A stretch of DNA of 64,000 bases from Butyricicoccus porcorum (GCF_002157465.1 NZ_NHOC01000001.1:124001-188000); one strand, 5' to 3'. Positions 32,995-42,277 are shown, counted from the first letter of the stretch. Notes: a model not told the origin generated them from the sequence alone. Program-made: numbers and translations.

Positions 32995-33639
32995 ATGACA
33001 ACTTCTACCATTTACACGATTGAACGTGAATTCGGCTCCGGCGGACACATCGTCGGAGAAAAGCTCGCACAGCTGTTGAACATTCCATTTTATGACTCCC
33101 AGATCGTCGACATGGCGGCGAAAAACGCAGGCGTCAGCCGGAAGATTTTTGAAGGCTTCGACGAGAAGCCGACCAACAGCTTCCTGTATTCCCTCGTCAT
33201 GGGCAGCTATACCGCTGCCGGTTCGCTGACCCATTCATCCGACCTCAACATGAGCGATAAGCTGTTTATGGAAGAGGCAAAAATTATCCGCGAAGCAGCG
33301 GATAAAGGCCCGTGCGTTGTGGTCGGACGCTGCGGCAGCTATGTCCTGCGCGAGCGCAAGGATGTCGTCCGTGTGTTCTGCACGGCAGATATCGATTTCC
33401 GCATTCATCACGCGGTCAATGACCTCGGCATGGAGGAACGCCGCATTGAGGATGCCATCCTCAAGCGCGACAAAAAGCGTGCCAGCTATTTCAACTACTA
33501 TACGGGCAAGCGCTGGAGCGATGCATCCAGCTATGATCTGTGTGTTTCCACCAGCTCGATCGGCATTGACGGTGCAGTGGAAACCGTGCTTGCGTTTGGC
33601 GAGCTGATGGAGCGCCAGCGCCAGGCAGCCAACCAGTAA
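32995..33639 (+). CDS. Cytidylate kinase-like family protein
   Basis: A 214-residue P-loop protein of the Cytidylate_kin2 group. The opening YTIEREFGSGGHIVGEKLAQ contains the modified P-loop (REFGSGG), followed by IPFYDSQIVDMAAKNAGVS, CVVVGRCGSYVLRER and DKKRASYFNYYTGKRWSDA, all standard for this group. Members are common in gut Clostridia next to unrelated genes; CMP kinase activity is not established, so I keep the cautious name. GGAGAAAGGG ahead of the ATG. A strong terminator follows. Confidence 0.88.
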   Translation: MTTSTIYTIEREFGSGGHIVGEKLAQLLNIPFYDSQIVDMAAKNAGVSRKIFEGFDEKPTNSFLYSLVMGSYTAAGSLTHSSDLNMSDKLFMEEAKIIREAADKGPCVVVGRCGSYVLRERKDVVRVFCTADIDFRIHHAVNDLGMEERRIEDAILKRDKKRASYFNYYTGKRWSDASSYDLCVSTSSIGIDGAVETVLAFGELMERQRQAANQ

Positions 33640-33655
33640 TTTTTTCACAGCAGGC

Positions 33656-33688
33656 AGCCGCCGGACAGGTTCCGGCGGCTCTCTTTTT
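33656..33688 (+). terminator. Terminator of the cytidylate kinase-like gene
   Basis: AGCCGCCGGA / TCCGGCGGCT perfect stem, then CTCTTTTTG. Confidence 0.85.
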
Positions 33689-33940
33689 GTGTCTTGCACA
33701 AACTGTGGGGACGGTCTGTCCGCCGCGCCTCTCACCCTCTTTTCCGCCCCTGTTCTGCCATAGATTACCACCCATTGCAGCAAAGATGAAAGAACCGCCG
33801 GAAAACTTGCGATTTCTTATGTATCCTGCATCTGTTTTTTTATTTTTGGTTATGGTATACTGATTTTTACTGTCAACTAACAATCAATCCGTGCGGCTGC
33901 TGCCGCACGTCGGATCCATACAGGAAAGGAGTGACCTGTT

Positions 33941-34795
33941 GTGCTGGAAGTATGGCTCGATTGTATTCTGGATATGGTCAAAACCATCCCGATTTTATTT
34001 GTCGTCTATCTCGCCATTGGCTGGATGGAAACGCGCATGGACACCGTGACACGTATCGTCACGAGTACGGAGCCCGCCGGACCGATTATCGGTGCGCTGG
34101 TCGGCGCAATCCCGCAGTGCGGTTTTTCCGTCGGCTGCTCGGCGCTGTACTGCCGCGGCTTCCTGCCCCCCGCGACACTGATTGCCGTTTACCTGTCCAC
34201 CTCGGATGAGGCAATCCCGGTGCTGCTCGCAGGCGGCGGGAACTGGAAAACCGTGCTGGAGCTCATCGGCGTCAAGCTGATTGTCGCTATCCTCGCAGGC
34301 TATCTGTTTTATTTTACACTGTTCCGCAAAAAATGGAATCCGGACGAGCTGCCGGATGATGAGGTCGATATGGATGAGGTCAATATGGGCTGCTCCTGCT
34401 GCAACGGACAGACCATCTTTGGTGCAGCTGTCTCGCGCACCGTGAGCACGACGGTATTCCTGCTTGCCACCATGCTGATTTTGAACACGATTATCTATCT
34501 CATCGGTGAGGATACCGTGTCCTCCCTGCTGCTCGGCGGTACCATTCTTCAGCCCGCGCTGTGCGCGTTGATCGGTCTGTTCCCCGGCTGTGCCGTGTCC
34601 GTCCTGCTGACGCAGCTGTTCCTGTCGGGTACGATCAGCTTTGGCGCTGCCATTGCAGGCCTGTCCGCAGGCGCAGGCTTTGGCTTTGTCCTGCTGGTGC
34701 GCGAATCGCCGCGCCGCCGCGATGCCCTGAAAATCATCGGCTGCACCTATCTCGCTGCCGTTGCCGCAGGCATTGTCATCGATTTGATTTTCTAG
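33941..34795 (+). CDS. Putative metal (manganese/arsenical-type) exporter, ArsP-like 10-TM family
   Basis: 284-residue membrane protein with two similar halves. The first half has GPIIGALVGAIPQCGFSVGC, and the second half ALCALIGLFPGCAVSVLLTQ; these paired G-x-(I/F)P-x-C motifs are typical of the putative heavy-metal exporter family (PF11449). The loop between them is acidic (DELPDDEVDMDEVNM) and ends GCSCCNGQ, a likely metal-binding CSCC cluster. GTG at 33941 follows AAGGAG. The final G of the stop codon TAG is the first base of the inserted element at 34795, so the insertion lies exactly at the gene end without changing the product. Confidence 0.8.
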   Translation: MLEVWLDCILDMVKTIPILFVVYLAIGWMETRMDTVTRIVTSTEPAGPIIGALVGAIPQCGFSVGCSALYCRGFLPPATLIAVYLSTSDEAIPVLLAGGGNWKTVLELIGVKLIVAILAGYLFYFTLFRKKWNPDELPDDEVDMDEVNMGCSCCNGQTIFGAAVSRTVSTTVFLLATMLILNTIIYLIGEDTVSSLLLGGTILQPALCALIGLFPGCAVSVLLTQLFLSGTISFGAAIAGLSAGAGFGFVLLVRESPRRRDALKIIGCTYLAAVAAGIVIDLIF

Positions 34796-34954
34796 AGCCT
34801 ATCTGAAAAGTCGAAAATTTTGACTATTTCTACAAATACGGACTGTTTCTTTGTTAAAAACACTTGAAATCCGAACGGATTCCAGCGTGCTTTTGCCCTG
34901 AACCAGTCTCGCCTTTGCGAAATATTCGTCATTTTCTTGGTTTTCAGATAGCGC
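34795..34954. mobile_element. 160-bp MITE-like element with terminal inverted repeats
   Basis: Left end GAGCCTATCTGAAAAGTCG; right end, read inward on the minus strand, GCGCTATCTGAAAACCAAG. TATCTGAAAA is shared exactly. CTA on both sides (34792-34794 and 34955-34957) is a possible 3-bp target duplication. The interior is AT-rich and has no open frame. Removing the element and one CTA restores TTC TAA at the end of the exporter gene, a natural stop. It is probably moved by a transposase encoded elsewhere. The remaining bases to the ABC-F gene (34958-35000) hold only its GGAGG ribosome site. Confidence 0.65.
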
Positions 34955-35000
34955 CTAATCCGCACTTATCCACCCCGCGCATTTATTTTCTGGAGGATTC

Positions 35001-36593
35001 ATGCTTACTGTCAACCATCTGAGTATCAATTTCGACGGCGAAAACCTGTTTTCCGACGTCAATCTGAAATTCACCGAAGGCAACTGCTATGGTGTCATCG
35101 GTGCAAACGGCGCAGGCAAATCGACGTTCCTGCGCATGCTGTCCGGTGACCTTGAGCCGTCCACCGGTACCGTTGAAATGAACCCGAACCTGCGCATGTC
35201 TGTTCTGCGTCAGGATCACTTTGCCTTTGATGAATTCACTGTTCTGGACACGATCATTCAGGGCAATCCGCGCCTGTATGAGATCATGCAGGAAAAGGAC
35301 GCACTGTATGCCAAAGACCCGTTTACGGAAGAAGACGGCAATCGTGCCGCTGAGCTGGAAGCAGAATTTGCCGAGCTGGACGGCTGGAATTCCGATACCG
35401 AAGCAGGCCGCCTGCTTCAGGGTCTCGGCCTGAAGGCGGATGACATCCTGTACAGCGGCATGCGTTACCGCACCGACGCGGAAAAGGTCAAGATCCTGCT
35501 GGCACAGGCGCTGTTCGGCCATCCAGATATCCTGCTGCTCGATGAGCCGACCAACCATCTGGACATTCATTCCATCAGCTGGCTGGAGGATTTCCTTGCA
35601 GATTATGAAGGCACGGTCATCGTTGTATCGCATGACCGTCATTTCCTCAACAATGTCTGCACGCATATTGTCGACATCGATTACGGCAAGGTCAAGCTGT
35701 ATGTCGGCAACTATGAATTCTGGTATGAGTCTTCTCAGCTCGTCCAGCGCACGCTGAACGACCAGAAGAAAAAGGCGGACGAAAAGATCAGGGAATTACA
35801 GGAATTTATCCGCCGGTTCTCTGCGAACAAATCCAAGTCCAAGCAGGCAACCAGCCGCAAAAAGCTGATTGACAAGCTGACGGTTGACGAGCTGCCTGCT
35901 TCCTCCCGCCGCTATCCGTTCGTCGGTTTCACAATGGATCGTGAGCCGGGCAAGGATATTCTTGAGGTCAAGGGCATTTCCAAGACCATCGACGGCGAGA
36001 AAATTCTGAATAACGTGTCATTCCGCGTCGCACGCGGCGACAAAATCGCTTTCGTCGGCAAGACCGAACAGGCAGCTACCACGCTGTTCCAGATTCTCAT
36101 GGGCGAACTGGAGCCGGATGAAGGCTCGTTCAAGTGGGGCGTATCCACCAGCCAGTCGTATTTCCCGAAGGACAATTCCGCTTTCTTCAACGACCATACG
36201 GAGAGCATGCTCGACTGGCTCGCACCATATTCCCAGACCGATACGCTGGAAACCACACTGCGTTCGTTCCTCGGCAAGATGCTGTTCTCCGGCAATGATG
36301 TATACAAGCCGGTCAACGTCCTGTCCGGCGGCGAAAAGGTGCGCTGCATGCTCGCGCGCATGATGCTGTTCGGCTCAAATGTCCTCGTTGTCGACCAGCC
36401 GACCAACCACCTCGATCTGGAATCCATTACCGCAGTCAACAACGGTCTGATTGACTTTAAGGGCAATGTCCTGTTTGCATCGCACGACCATGAATTTACC
36501 CAGACCATTGCCAACCGCATCATTGAAATCAATGAAACCGGCGTCTGGGACAAGCAGTGCACTTACGACGAATATCTGGAAATCCGAGGATAA
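35001..36593 (+). CDS. ABC-F type ATPase (YkpA/YbiT-like) with one intact composite site
   Basis: Soluble twin-ATPase (530 aa) of the ABC-F group, which act on ribosomes. NBD1: Walker A GANGAGKS (34-41), Walker B LLLDEPTNHLD (about 177), but its signature is replaced by YRTDAEKV (about 154-162). The linker (LNDQKKKADEKIRELQ) is charged and helical. NBD2: the Walker A position reads VGKTEQAATTLF without the usual GK(T/S) lysine and Walker B reads VVDQPTNHLD with Gln for Glu, but the signature LSGGEKVR (about 440) is intact. So only the NBD1-Walker/NBD2-signature pair looks catalytic. Start ATG has GGAGG ahead. Not a transporter: no membrane helices. Confidence 0.9.
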   Translation: MLTVNHLSINFDGENLFSDVNLKFTEGNCYGVIGANGAGKSTFLRMLSGDLEPSTGTVEMNPNLRMSVLRQDHFAFDEFTVLDTIIQGNPRLYEIMQEKDALYAKDPFTEEDGNRAAELEAEFAELDGWNSDTEAGRLLQGLGLKADDILYSGMRYRTDAEKVKILLAQALFGHPDILLLDEPTNHLDIHSISWLEDFLADYEGTVIVVSHDRHFLNNVCTHIVDIDYGKVKLYVGNYEFWYESSQLVQRTLNDQKKKADEKIRELQEFIRRFSANKSKSKQATSRKKLIDKLTVDELPASSRRYPFVGFTMDREPGKDILEVKGISKTIDGEKILNNVSFRVARGDKIAFVGKTEQAATTLFQILMGELEPDEGSFKWGVSTSQSYFPKDNSAFFNDHTESMLDWLAPYSQTDTLETTLRSFLGKMLFSGNDVYKPVNVLSGGEKVRCMLARMMLFGSNVLVVDQPTNHLDLESITAVNNGLIDFKGNVLFASHDHEFTQTIANRIIEINETGVWDKQCTYDEYLEIRG

Positions 36594-36634
36594 CCCGGTT
36601 CGCGCAATCCAATCGCGCGCTCAAATGACTAAGG

Positions 36635-36675
36635 CACCCGAAAGATCTACTGATTTTTCGGGTGTTTCTTCTTTT
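36635..36675 (+). terminator. Terminator of the ABC-F gene
   Basis: CACCCGAAA / TTTCGGGTG stem, then TTTCTTCTTTT. Confidence 0.8.
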
Positions 36676-36761
36676 AAAGCAGTAGATTTTCTCCTCTGTT
36701 TTTGATATTCTTATATTCTATAAAAAACACATGAAAATTTCGGATTGACTGGAGCGGCAAC

Positions 36762-37913
36762 ATGTATTTATTCTTATTGGCTGTTATCTATCTCGCTTTT
36801 ATAAGCCTTGGACTTCCTGATTCTCTGCTGGGCGCAGCCTGGCCTACGATACGAACTGCCTTTGAAGTGCCATTATCGTACATGGGCTTGATATCCATGA
36901 TTATTTCAGGAGGCACCATTCTATCCAGTCTGATGTCGGAACGGCTTACAAAAAAAATCGAAACCAAAGCGGTCACTGTAATCAGTGTTTTTCTTACCGC
37001 GATTGCCTTATTTGGTTTTTCTACATCAACAGCATTTTATCAGATGTGTTTGTGGGCAATCCCCTATGGATTAGGTGCGGGTGCCATTGACGCTGCATTG
37101 AACAACTATGTTGCGCTGCATTATAATTCCAGACATATGAATTGGCTTCATTGTTTCTGGGGCGTAGGAACGATCATCAGTCCATATATTATGAGTTATG
37201 CACTGACGCACAGTGTATGGACCAATGGATATCGAATCGTTTCGTATCTCCAGTTCGGTATTGCCGCCGTGCTGTTGATGACGCTGCCGTTATGGAAAAT
37301 CAATAAGCCATCGACCTCCGGAGAAAACAATGGCAAACTGCTTGGGATAACAGGTGCATTGCAGATCAAAGGCGTGCCTTATCTTCTGATCGGATTTATG
37401 TCATACTGTGCAGCGGAAGCGACAACCATGCTTTGGGCAAGCAGTTATCTCGAAGGCGTAAGAGGCGCTGCCAAAGACGAAGCCGCAGCATTCGGCGCTC
37501 TGTTCTTTATCGGTATTACGGCAGGAAGATTCCTGTCCGGCTTTCTTTCGGATAAGCTGGGGGATCATACCATGATCCGTCTCGGAGTCGGGATCGCACT
37601 ATTCGGTGTGCTGCTGATTGCAATTCCAGTCAATATCATATCTGTAGCAGGCTTTGTAATCATCGGGCTTGGCTGTGCGCCTGTCTATCCGTGCATTATC
37701 CATTCCACTCCAAACAACTTCGGAGCGGAAAATTCTCAAGGTATTATCGGTATTCAGATGGCAAGCGCCTATGTCGGCTCAACATGTATGCCTCCGCTTT
37801 TTGGCCTGATTGCAACTCATATCAGCCTGAAACTCATGCCCGTATATCTTGCTTTTTTTATGATTCTGCTTTTTATAATGATTTCAAAAACGGAAAAGGA
37901 ATGCAGAACCTGA
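36762..37913 (+). CDS. MFS transporter, AT-rich and probably acquired
   Basis: Twelve-helix major facilitator protein (383 aa), related to the sugar/fucose-permease-like group by GLPDSLLGAAWPTIR (about residues 18-32), SERLTKKIETK in the loop 2-3 position, and GLGAGAIDAALNNYVALHY before HMNWLHCFWGVGTIISP. The C-half has FLSGFLSDKLGDH as the second loop motif. Substrate unknown. Its wobble positions are clearly richer in A and T than those of the genes around it (for example ATA, TTA, AAA and AGA codons), a sign of recent transfer. Single gene without a clear partner. Confidence 0.85.
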   Translation: MYLFLLAVIYLAFISLGLPDSLLGAAWPTIRTAFEVPLSYMGLISMIISGGTILSSLMSERLTKKIETKAVTVISVFLTAIALFGFSTSTAFYQMCLWAIPYGLGAGAIDAALNNYVALHYNSRHMNWLHCFWGVGTIISPYIMSYALTHSVWTNGYRIVSYLQFGIAAVLLMTLPLWKINKPSTSGENNGKLLGITGALQIKGVPYLLIGFMSYCAAEATTMLWASSYLEGVRGAAKDEAAAFGALFFIGITAGRFLSGFLSDKLGDHTMIRLGVGIALFGVLLIAIPVNIISVAGFVIIGLGCAPVYPCIIHSTPNNFGAENSQGIIGIQMASAYVGSTCMPPLFGLIATHISLKLMPVYLAFFMILLFIMISKTEKECRT

Positions 37914-38009
37914 CTGTCCGGACATTTTTCCACACCTGCATTCTTTTCCTATTTCGGCGTCTTTCCCGACTGTTGTCCGCATATGGTAGGGACAAAGGGA
38001 GGGATGTCT

Positions 38010-40619
38010 ATGACCGGAAGCGGCGGGCTGAGTGCAGGCGAGGTTCGCCTGTCGCGGCAGCAGCACGGCGCAAACAGTCTGGAAAAACAGGCGGGCAGCA
38101 GCCTGCTGTCGCGTTTTCTGGAAGGGTTTGCCGATCCGATTATTCGTATTCTGCTGATCGCACTTGCCATCAATGTGATTTTTATGCTGCGCGGCGCGCC
38201 GTGGTTTGAAACAGCAGGCATTGCCATTGCGGTCTTTCTGGCGACCTTTGTCTCCGCGCTGTCGGAATACGGCAGTGATGCGGCCTTTCGGCGCATGCAG
38301 GCGGAAGCCGCCGCTGTCACCTGTCGTGTACGCCGCGACGGCGGACAGCTGTACACCATACCGGCCGATGATATCGTGTGCGGTGATCTGGTGTTATTGC
38401 AGGCAGGTGAGCGCATCCCGGCAGATGGTTTTCTGCGCGAAGGCAGTCTCGAGGTCGACCAGTCGGCACTGACCGGCGAGAGCCATGAAATCCGCAAGCG
38501 TCCGCAGGCGGAAAATTCCGCAGCCGATCAGACCGGATTGTTGTTTCGCGGCAGTGTCGTCGTGTCCGGTGAGGGCATGATGGAGGTCACCACTGTCGGC
38601 AGCAAGACGATGTATGGCAGCATGGCGCGGCAGATGCAGGAAGACACGCGTGAAAGCCCACTGCATGTGCGGCTGGAGGCACTTGCGAGCACCATCAGCA
38701 GACTCGGCATGGGTGCCGCCATTCTCGTCGCGGCATCCGACCTCTCGCTGTCTCTGTTCGTGCAGGGCGGACTGATGCAGGGCCCGGCGGCAATTTTCCA
38801 GCACATTTTGCATGCGGTCACGCTGGCGGTCACTGTGCTGGTTGTCGCCGTGCCGGAAGGTCTGCCGATGATGATTACCGTCGTGCTGTCGTCCAATATG
38901 GTTCGTATGCTGCGCGACCATGTGCTCGTGCGCCGTCTGACCGGTATTGAAACCGCAGGCAGTATGAACATCCTGTTCACGGACAAAACCGGCACACTGA
39001 CCTGTGGCCGCATGACAGCTGACATGGTGTTTGCAGGGGATGGGACACGATTTGACGGCATTCCCGCTGTGCGCGCAGGTGCACCCGCGTTGTACAGCCG
39101 AATTTTTGCCGATTGCCGCTGCAACACCGGCGCGGCGCTTTCCGCAGGTACGGTCTCCGGCGGCAACACAACTGACCGCGCCCTGCTGCGCGCAGTGCTG
39201 TCAATGGCAGCTGTCGAGCCGCCGGAACAGGTCGGAGATAAAGTCCCGTTTGATTCCCGCCGCAAATATGCGGCAGTCCGCCTGCCTGCGCGGGCGCTGA
39301 CACTGGTGCGCGGTGCGCCGGAGATTTTGCTGCCCCGCTGCGCGCAGTACCTCTCCCCGGATGGCAGGGTACACAGCCTGTCGCGCGACATTCCACTGCG
39401 CATCCTGCGCGAACAGGCCGCAGAAGGTGGGCGTGTCATTGCCATGGCGGCAACAGACCGCACAGTGACCGCCGACCACATTCCGTCCGGTCTGACGCTG
39501 ACCGCACTCATTGTCCTGCGCGACCCGGTGCGGCCGGAAACGCCGGAAGCCGTCTGCCAGCTGCACACAGCAGGCATCCGCACCGTCATGCTGACCGGTG
39601 ACCATCCGGATACGGCGAAGGCCGTTGCCCGGCGGTGTGGGCTGCTGGCATCTGACACCGACCTTGTCATCGACAGCGCACAGCTTGCCGCATGGAGTGA
39701 TGCCGAACTGACGCAGCGTCTGCCGCAGCTCGCCGTGATCGCGCGGGCCATGCCGGCAGATAAAGTCCGGCTCGTACAGGCAGCCCAACGCGCCGGCATG
39801 GTCGCCGGTATGACCGGCGACGGCGTCAATGACGCGCCCGCGCTCAAGCTGGCGGATGTCGGCTTTGCGATGGGCAGCGGCACGGCAGTCGCCCGCGAAG
39901 CGGGTGATATCGTCATTACCGACGACAATCTCGCATCGATTGCGCGCGCCGTGCTGTATGGACGCACCATTTTCAAAAGCATCCGCAAGTTCCTTGTATT
40001 CCAGCTGACCATGAATGTGTGTGCCGTTGGTGTATCCATCATCGGGCCGCTCATCGGTATTGACACACCGGTGACTGTCATGCAGATGTTGTGGATCAAT
40101 CTCATCATGGATACCCTCGCGGGACTGGCATTTTCCGGTGAACCGCCGCTCGTGGAGTACATGCGTGAGCCGCCCAAGCGGCGCGACGAGCCGGTGCTCA
40201 ACCACTATATGAACGGACAAATCGTCACGACCGGTGCTTACACGATTGCGCTGTGCACGCTGTTCCTGTGGTCACAGCCGGTGCGGCAGTTTTTCCGCTA
40301 TGGTTATGATCCACTGCGTTTCCTGACCGCATTTTTTGCGCTGTTTATTTTCTGCGGCATTTTCCATGCGTTTAACGCGCGCACACATCGGCTCAACCTG
40401 TTTGCACACATCGGCAAAAATCCGCTGTTTGTGCTCATCATGGGCGCGGTTACGGTCGTGCAGCTCGCACTGATTTATTTTGGCGGCGCTCTGTTCCGCA
40501 CGACACCGCTTTCGCTGTATGAATTGGGTGCGGCGGCACTGCTCGCGCTGACTGTCATTCCGGTGGATTTTTCGCGCAAGCTGCTGCTGCGTGTGCGTGG
40601 TGCAGAGCGGAATTTCTAG
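38010..40619 (+). CDS. P-type Ca2+-transporting ATPase
   Basis: Cation pump (869 aa) of the P2 type. Motifs: VDQSALTGESHEIRK (A-domain TGES, about residue 150), VAVPEGLPMMITVVLSSNMV (TM4 with the PEGL cation site, as in PMCA-type Ca pumps), FTDKTGTLT (phosphorylated Asp about 324), VMLTGDHPDTAKAVA, and GMTGDGVNDAPALKLADVGFA (P-domain). Ten membrane helices are expected. ATG 38010 lies seven bases after GGGAGG; the frame extends to 37983 but that ATG is ahead of the ribosome site. The N-domain is short. Role: Ca2+ efflux at the cell membrane, inferred from TM4 and general similarity. Confidence 0.9.
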   Translation: MTGSGGLSAGEVRLSRQQHGANSLEKQAGSSLLSRFLEGFADPIIRILLIALAINVIFMLRGAPWFETAGIAIAVFLATFVSALSEYGSDAAFRRMQAEAAAVTCRVRRDGGQLYTIPADDIVCGDLVLLQAGERIPADGFLREGSLEVDQSALTGESHEIRKRPQAENSAADQTGLLFRGSVVVSGEGMMEVTTVGSKTMYGSMARQMQEDTRESPLHVRLEALASTISRLGMGAAILVAASDLSLSLFVQGGLMQGPAAIFQHILHAVTLAVTVLVVAVPEGLPMMITVVLSSNMVRMLRDHVLVRRLTGIETAGSMNILFTDKTGTLTCGRMTADMVFAGDGTRFDGIPAVRAGAPALYSRIFADCRCNTGAALSAGTVSGGNTTDRALLRAVLSMAAVEPPEQVGDKVPFDSRRKYAAVRLPARALTLVRGAPEILLPRCAQYLSPDGRVHSLSRDIPLRILREQAAEGGRVIAMAATDRTVTADHIPSGLTLTALIVLRDPVRPETPEAVCQLHTAGIRTVMLTGDHPDTAKAVARRCGLLASDTDLVIDSAQLAAWSDAELTQRLPQLAVIARAMPADKVRLVQAAQRAGMVAGMTGDGVNDAPALKLADVGFAMGSGTAVAREAGDIVITDDNLASIARAVLYGRTIFKSIRKFLVFQLTMNVCAVGVSIIGPLIGIDTPVTVMQMLWINLIMDTLAGLAFSGEPPLVEYMREPPKRRDEPVLNHYMNGQIVTTGAYTIALCTLFLWSQPVRQFFRYGYDPLRFLTAFFALFIFCGIFHAFNARTHRLNLFAHIGKNPLFVLIMGAVTVVQLALIYFGGALFRTTPLSLYELGAAALLALTVIPVDFSRKLLLRVRGAERNF

Positions 40620-40856
40620 CGCTGCTCCGCCAAAGCGTGCTTGTATGTTCACACAGCCTGTGTACCGTTTGTGTTATGCTGATTACGGAACAAACGGCCT
40701 CACGCATTCCATATGCACGCACCTCCTCTCCGTTGCCGGATTCGGTGTGACAACACGGAACTCATAGTATATTCCGTGATATTTTTCCACATTTTCCACA
40801 CGGTGTCAAACCGCGCGCCCGGTGCGCATATTTTTTTGTAACATTTGACGAAACTC
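40620..40856. other. Intergenic stretch before the riboflavin operon
   Basis: No gene seen. A GCGCGCC..GGTGCGC pairing followed by ATATTTTTTTG at about 40811-40838 could be the terminator of the Ca2+-ATPase gene. Confidence 0.4.
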
Positions 40857-40885
40857 TTGCAATTTCCCGCGCGCCGTAGTATACT
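40857..40885 (+). promoter_or_regulatory. Sigma-A promoter of the rib operon
   Basis: TTGCAA, 17 nt, TATACT, about 15 nt before the FMN aptamer. Confidence 0.75.
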
Positions 40886-40906
40886 GTTTTCGTCAACAAA
40901 AGATGT

Positions 40907-41032
40907 AGTTCTTCAGGGCAGGGTGCAACCCCCTACCGGCGGTACAGCCCGCGACCCGCTGGGAGCTTTCCCCGCGGCTGATCCGGTTTGATTCCGGAGC
41001 CGACAGTTACAGTCTGGATGGAAGAAGAAACT
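40907..41032 (+). promoter_or_regulatory. FMN riboswitch (RFN element)
   Basis: Conserved blocks in order: TTCAGGGCAGGGTG (40912), CCCTACCGGCGGT, AGCCCGCGA, GAGCCGACAGT and GTCTGGATGGAAGAAGA. FMN binding should favour the terminator at 41111 and stop transcription of ribD-ribE-ribBA-ribH. A short GAGACATG/CATGTCTC hairpin (41036-41054) lies between aptamer and terminator and may belong to the switching region. Confidence 0.97.
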
Positions 41033-41110
41033 ATTTGAGACATGGTTCATGTCTCCTGTTTTCGTCGCCCTGTTTCGCATGGATTGTGAAGCAGGCATTT
41101 TTATTTCCGC

Positions 41111-41142
41111 GCCCTGTTTGCCTGCACAAACGGGGCTTTTTT
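41111..41142 (+). terminator. Riboswitch-controlled terminator before ribD
   Basis: GCCCTGTTTG / CAAACGGGGC stem, then TTTTTT, ending 21 bases before the ribD ATG. Expression platform of the FMN riboswitch. Confidence 0.85.
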
Positions 41143-41163
41143 GCTGCTTTGGAGCTGATACAA

Positions 41164-42273
41164 ATGGCAGAAATTACAACAACCGATATTCGCTGCATGC
41201 GCCGCGCACTGGAGCTGGCGCAACGCGGCATGGGACATGTCTCCCCCAATCCGATGGTCGGCGCCGTCATTGTCAAGGATGGCCGCATCATCGGCGAGGG
41301 CTGGCACGAGCACATCGGCGGCCTGCATGCCGAACGCAATGCCTTCAAACACTGTACGGAGGACTGTACCGGAGCGACTATCTATGTGACGCTGGAGCCG
41401 TGCTGCCACTGGGGACGCACCCCGCCGTGCACCGATGCGATTCTGGAGCATAAAATCGCGCGCGTTGTCGTCGGCTGTCTCGACCCGAATCCACTGGTCG
41501 CGGGCAAGGGCCTGGAGATTCTGCGCGGTGCCGGCATCGAATGTGACTCCGGCGTGCTGGAGGACGAATGCCACGCCATCAATGAGGTGTTTTTCCACTA
41601 TATTACAACAAAAAAGCCGTATGTCGTCATGAAATATGCAATGACATTGGATGGGCACATTGCCGCCTATACCGGCGATTCCAAATGGATCACCGGTGAA
41701 ACAGCTCGCGCACAGGTACAGCAGACGCGCAAATGGCTCAGCTCGATCATGGTCGGCATCGGTACCGTGCTCGCGGATGACCCGATGCTCAACTGCCGCA
41801 TCGAACCCGGCGTCGATCCGATCCGCCTTGTCTGTGACAGCACACTGCGCATCCCTCTGGACAGCCAGCTGGTGCGCACGGCAAAGGACATCCCCACGTG
41901 GGTCTTCTGTGCAAACGCCGATGTGCGCCGCAAGACAGCGCTGGAGGATGCAGGCGTAAAAGTCATCCCCCTGCCGGATGAAAGCGGCACACACGTCGAT
42001 CTGGCGGCGGCAATGGATTATCTCGGACAGGAGCAGGTGGACAGCGTGCTCCTTGAGGGCGGCGGCACTCTCAACGGCGAAGCGCTGCGCCTCGGTCTGG
42101 TCGACCGCGTGCAGGCGTATATTGCGCCCAAACTGATCGGAGGCGCCACAGCGCGCGGTCCGGTTGAAGGTCCCGGCATTGCGCGCATGGCAGATGCGCT
42201 GACGCTGGACGATCTCACCATTACACGGCTGGATGACGACATCCTCATCGAAGGCCGTATCCGAAAGGACTGA
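41164..42273 (+). CDS. ribD: Bifunctional riboflavin deaminase/reductase RibD
   Basis: Converts the product of GTP cyclohydrolase II to 5-amino-6-ribitylamino-uracil phosphate in two steps. 369 residues. The N-terminal deaminase has SPNPMVGAVIVKDGRIIGEG, the zinc motifs HAERNAF and PCCHWGRTPPCTDAI. The C-terminal reductase begins PYVVMKYAMTLDGHIAAYTG with SKWITGETAR and has LLEGGGTLNGEAL. ATG at 41164 (TTGGAGCTG ahead) is the family start; the open frame before it is the riboswitch terminator. First gene of the rib operon. Confidence 0.96.
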   Translation: MAEITTTDIRCMRRALELAQRGMGHVSPNPMVGAVIVKDGRIIGEGWHEHIGGLHAERNAFKHCTEDCTGATIYVTLEPCCHWGRTPPCTDAILEHKIARVVVGCLDPNPLVAGKGLEILRGAGIECDSGVLEDECHAINEVFFHYITTKKPYVVMKYAMTLDGHIAAYTGDSKWITGETARAQVQQTRKWLSSIMVGIGTVLADDPMLNCRIEPGVDPIRLVCDSTLRIPLDSQLVRTAKDIPTWVFCANADVRRKTALEDAGVKVIPLPDESGTHVDLAAAMDYLGQEQVDSVLLEGGGTLNGEALRLGLVDRVQAYIAPKLIGGATARGPVEGPGIARMADALTLDDLTITRLDDDILIEGRIRKD

Positions 42274-42277
42274 ACGT

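Noticed and set aside
33790-33940. Possible manganese (yybP-ykoY) riboswitch before the metal exporter
   Set aside because: Only a small GTGCGGC/GCCGCAC hairpin is present; the conserved yybP-ykoY loops are missing.
37983-38009. Earlier start of the Ca2+-ATPase
   Set aside because: The best ribosome site (GGGAGG) lies after this ATG and fits the ATG at 38010.
40907-41032. Riboflavin operon leader as a novel element
   Set aside because: It is a standard FMN riboswitch with its terminator; the operon order is ordinary.
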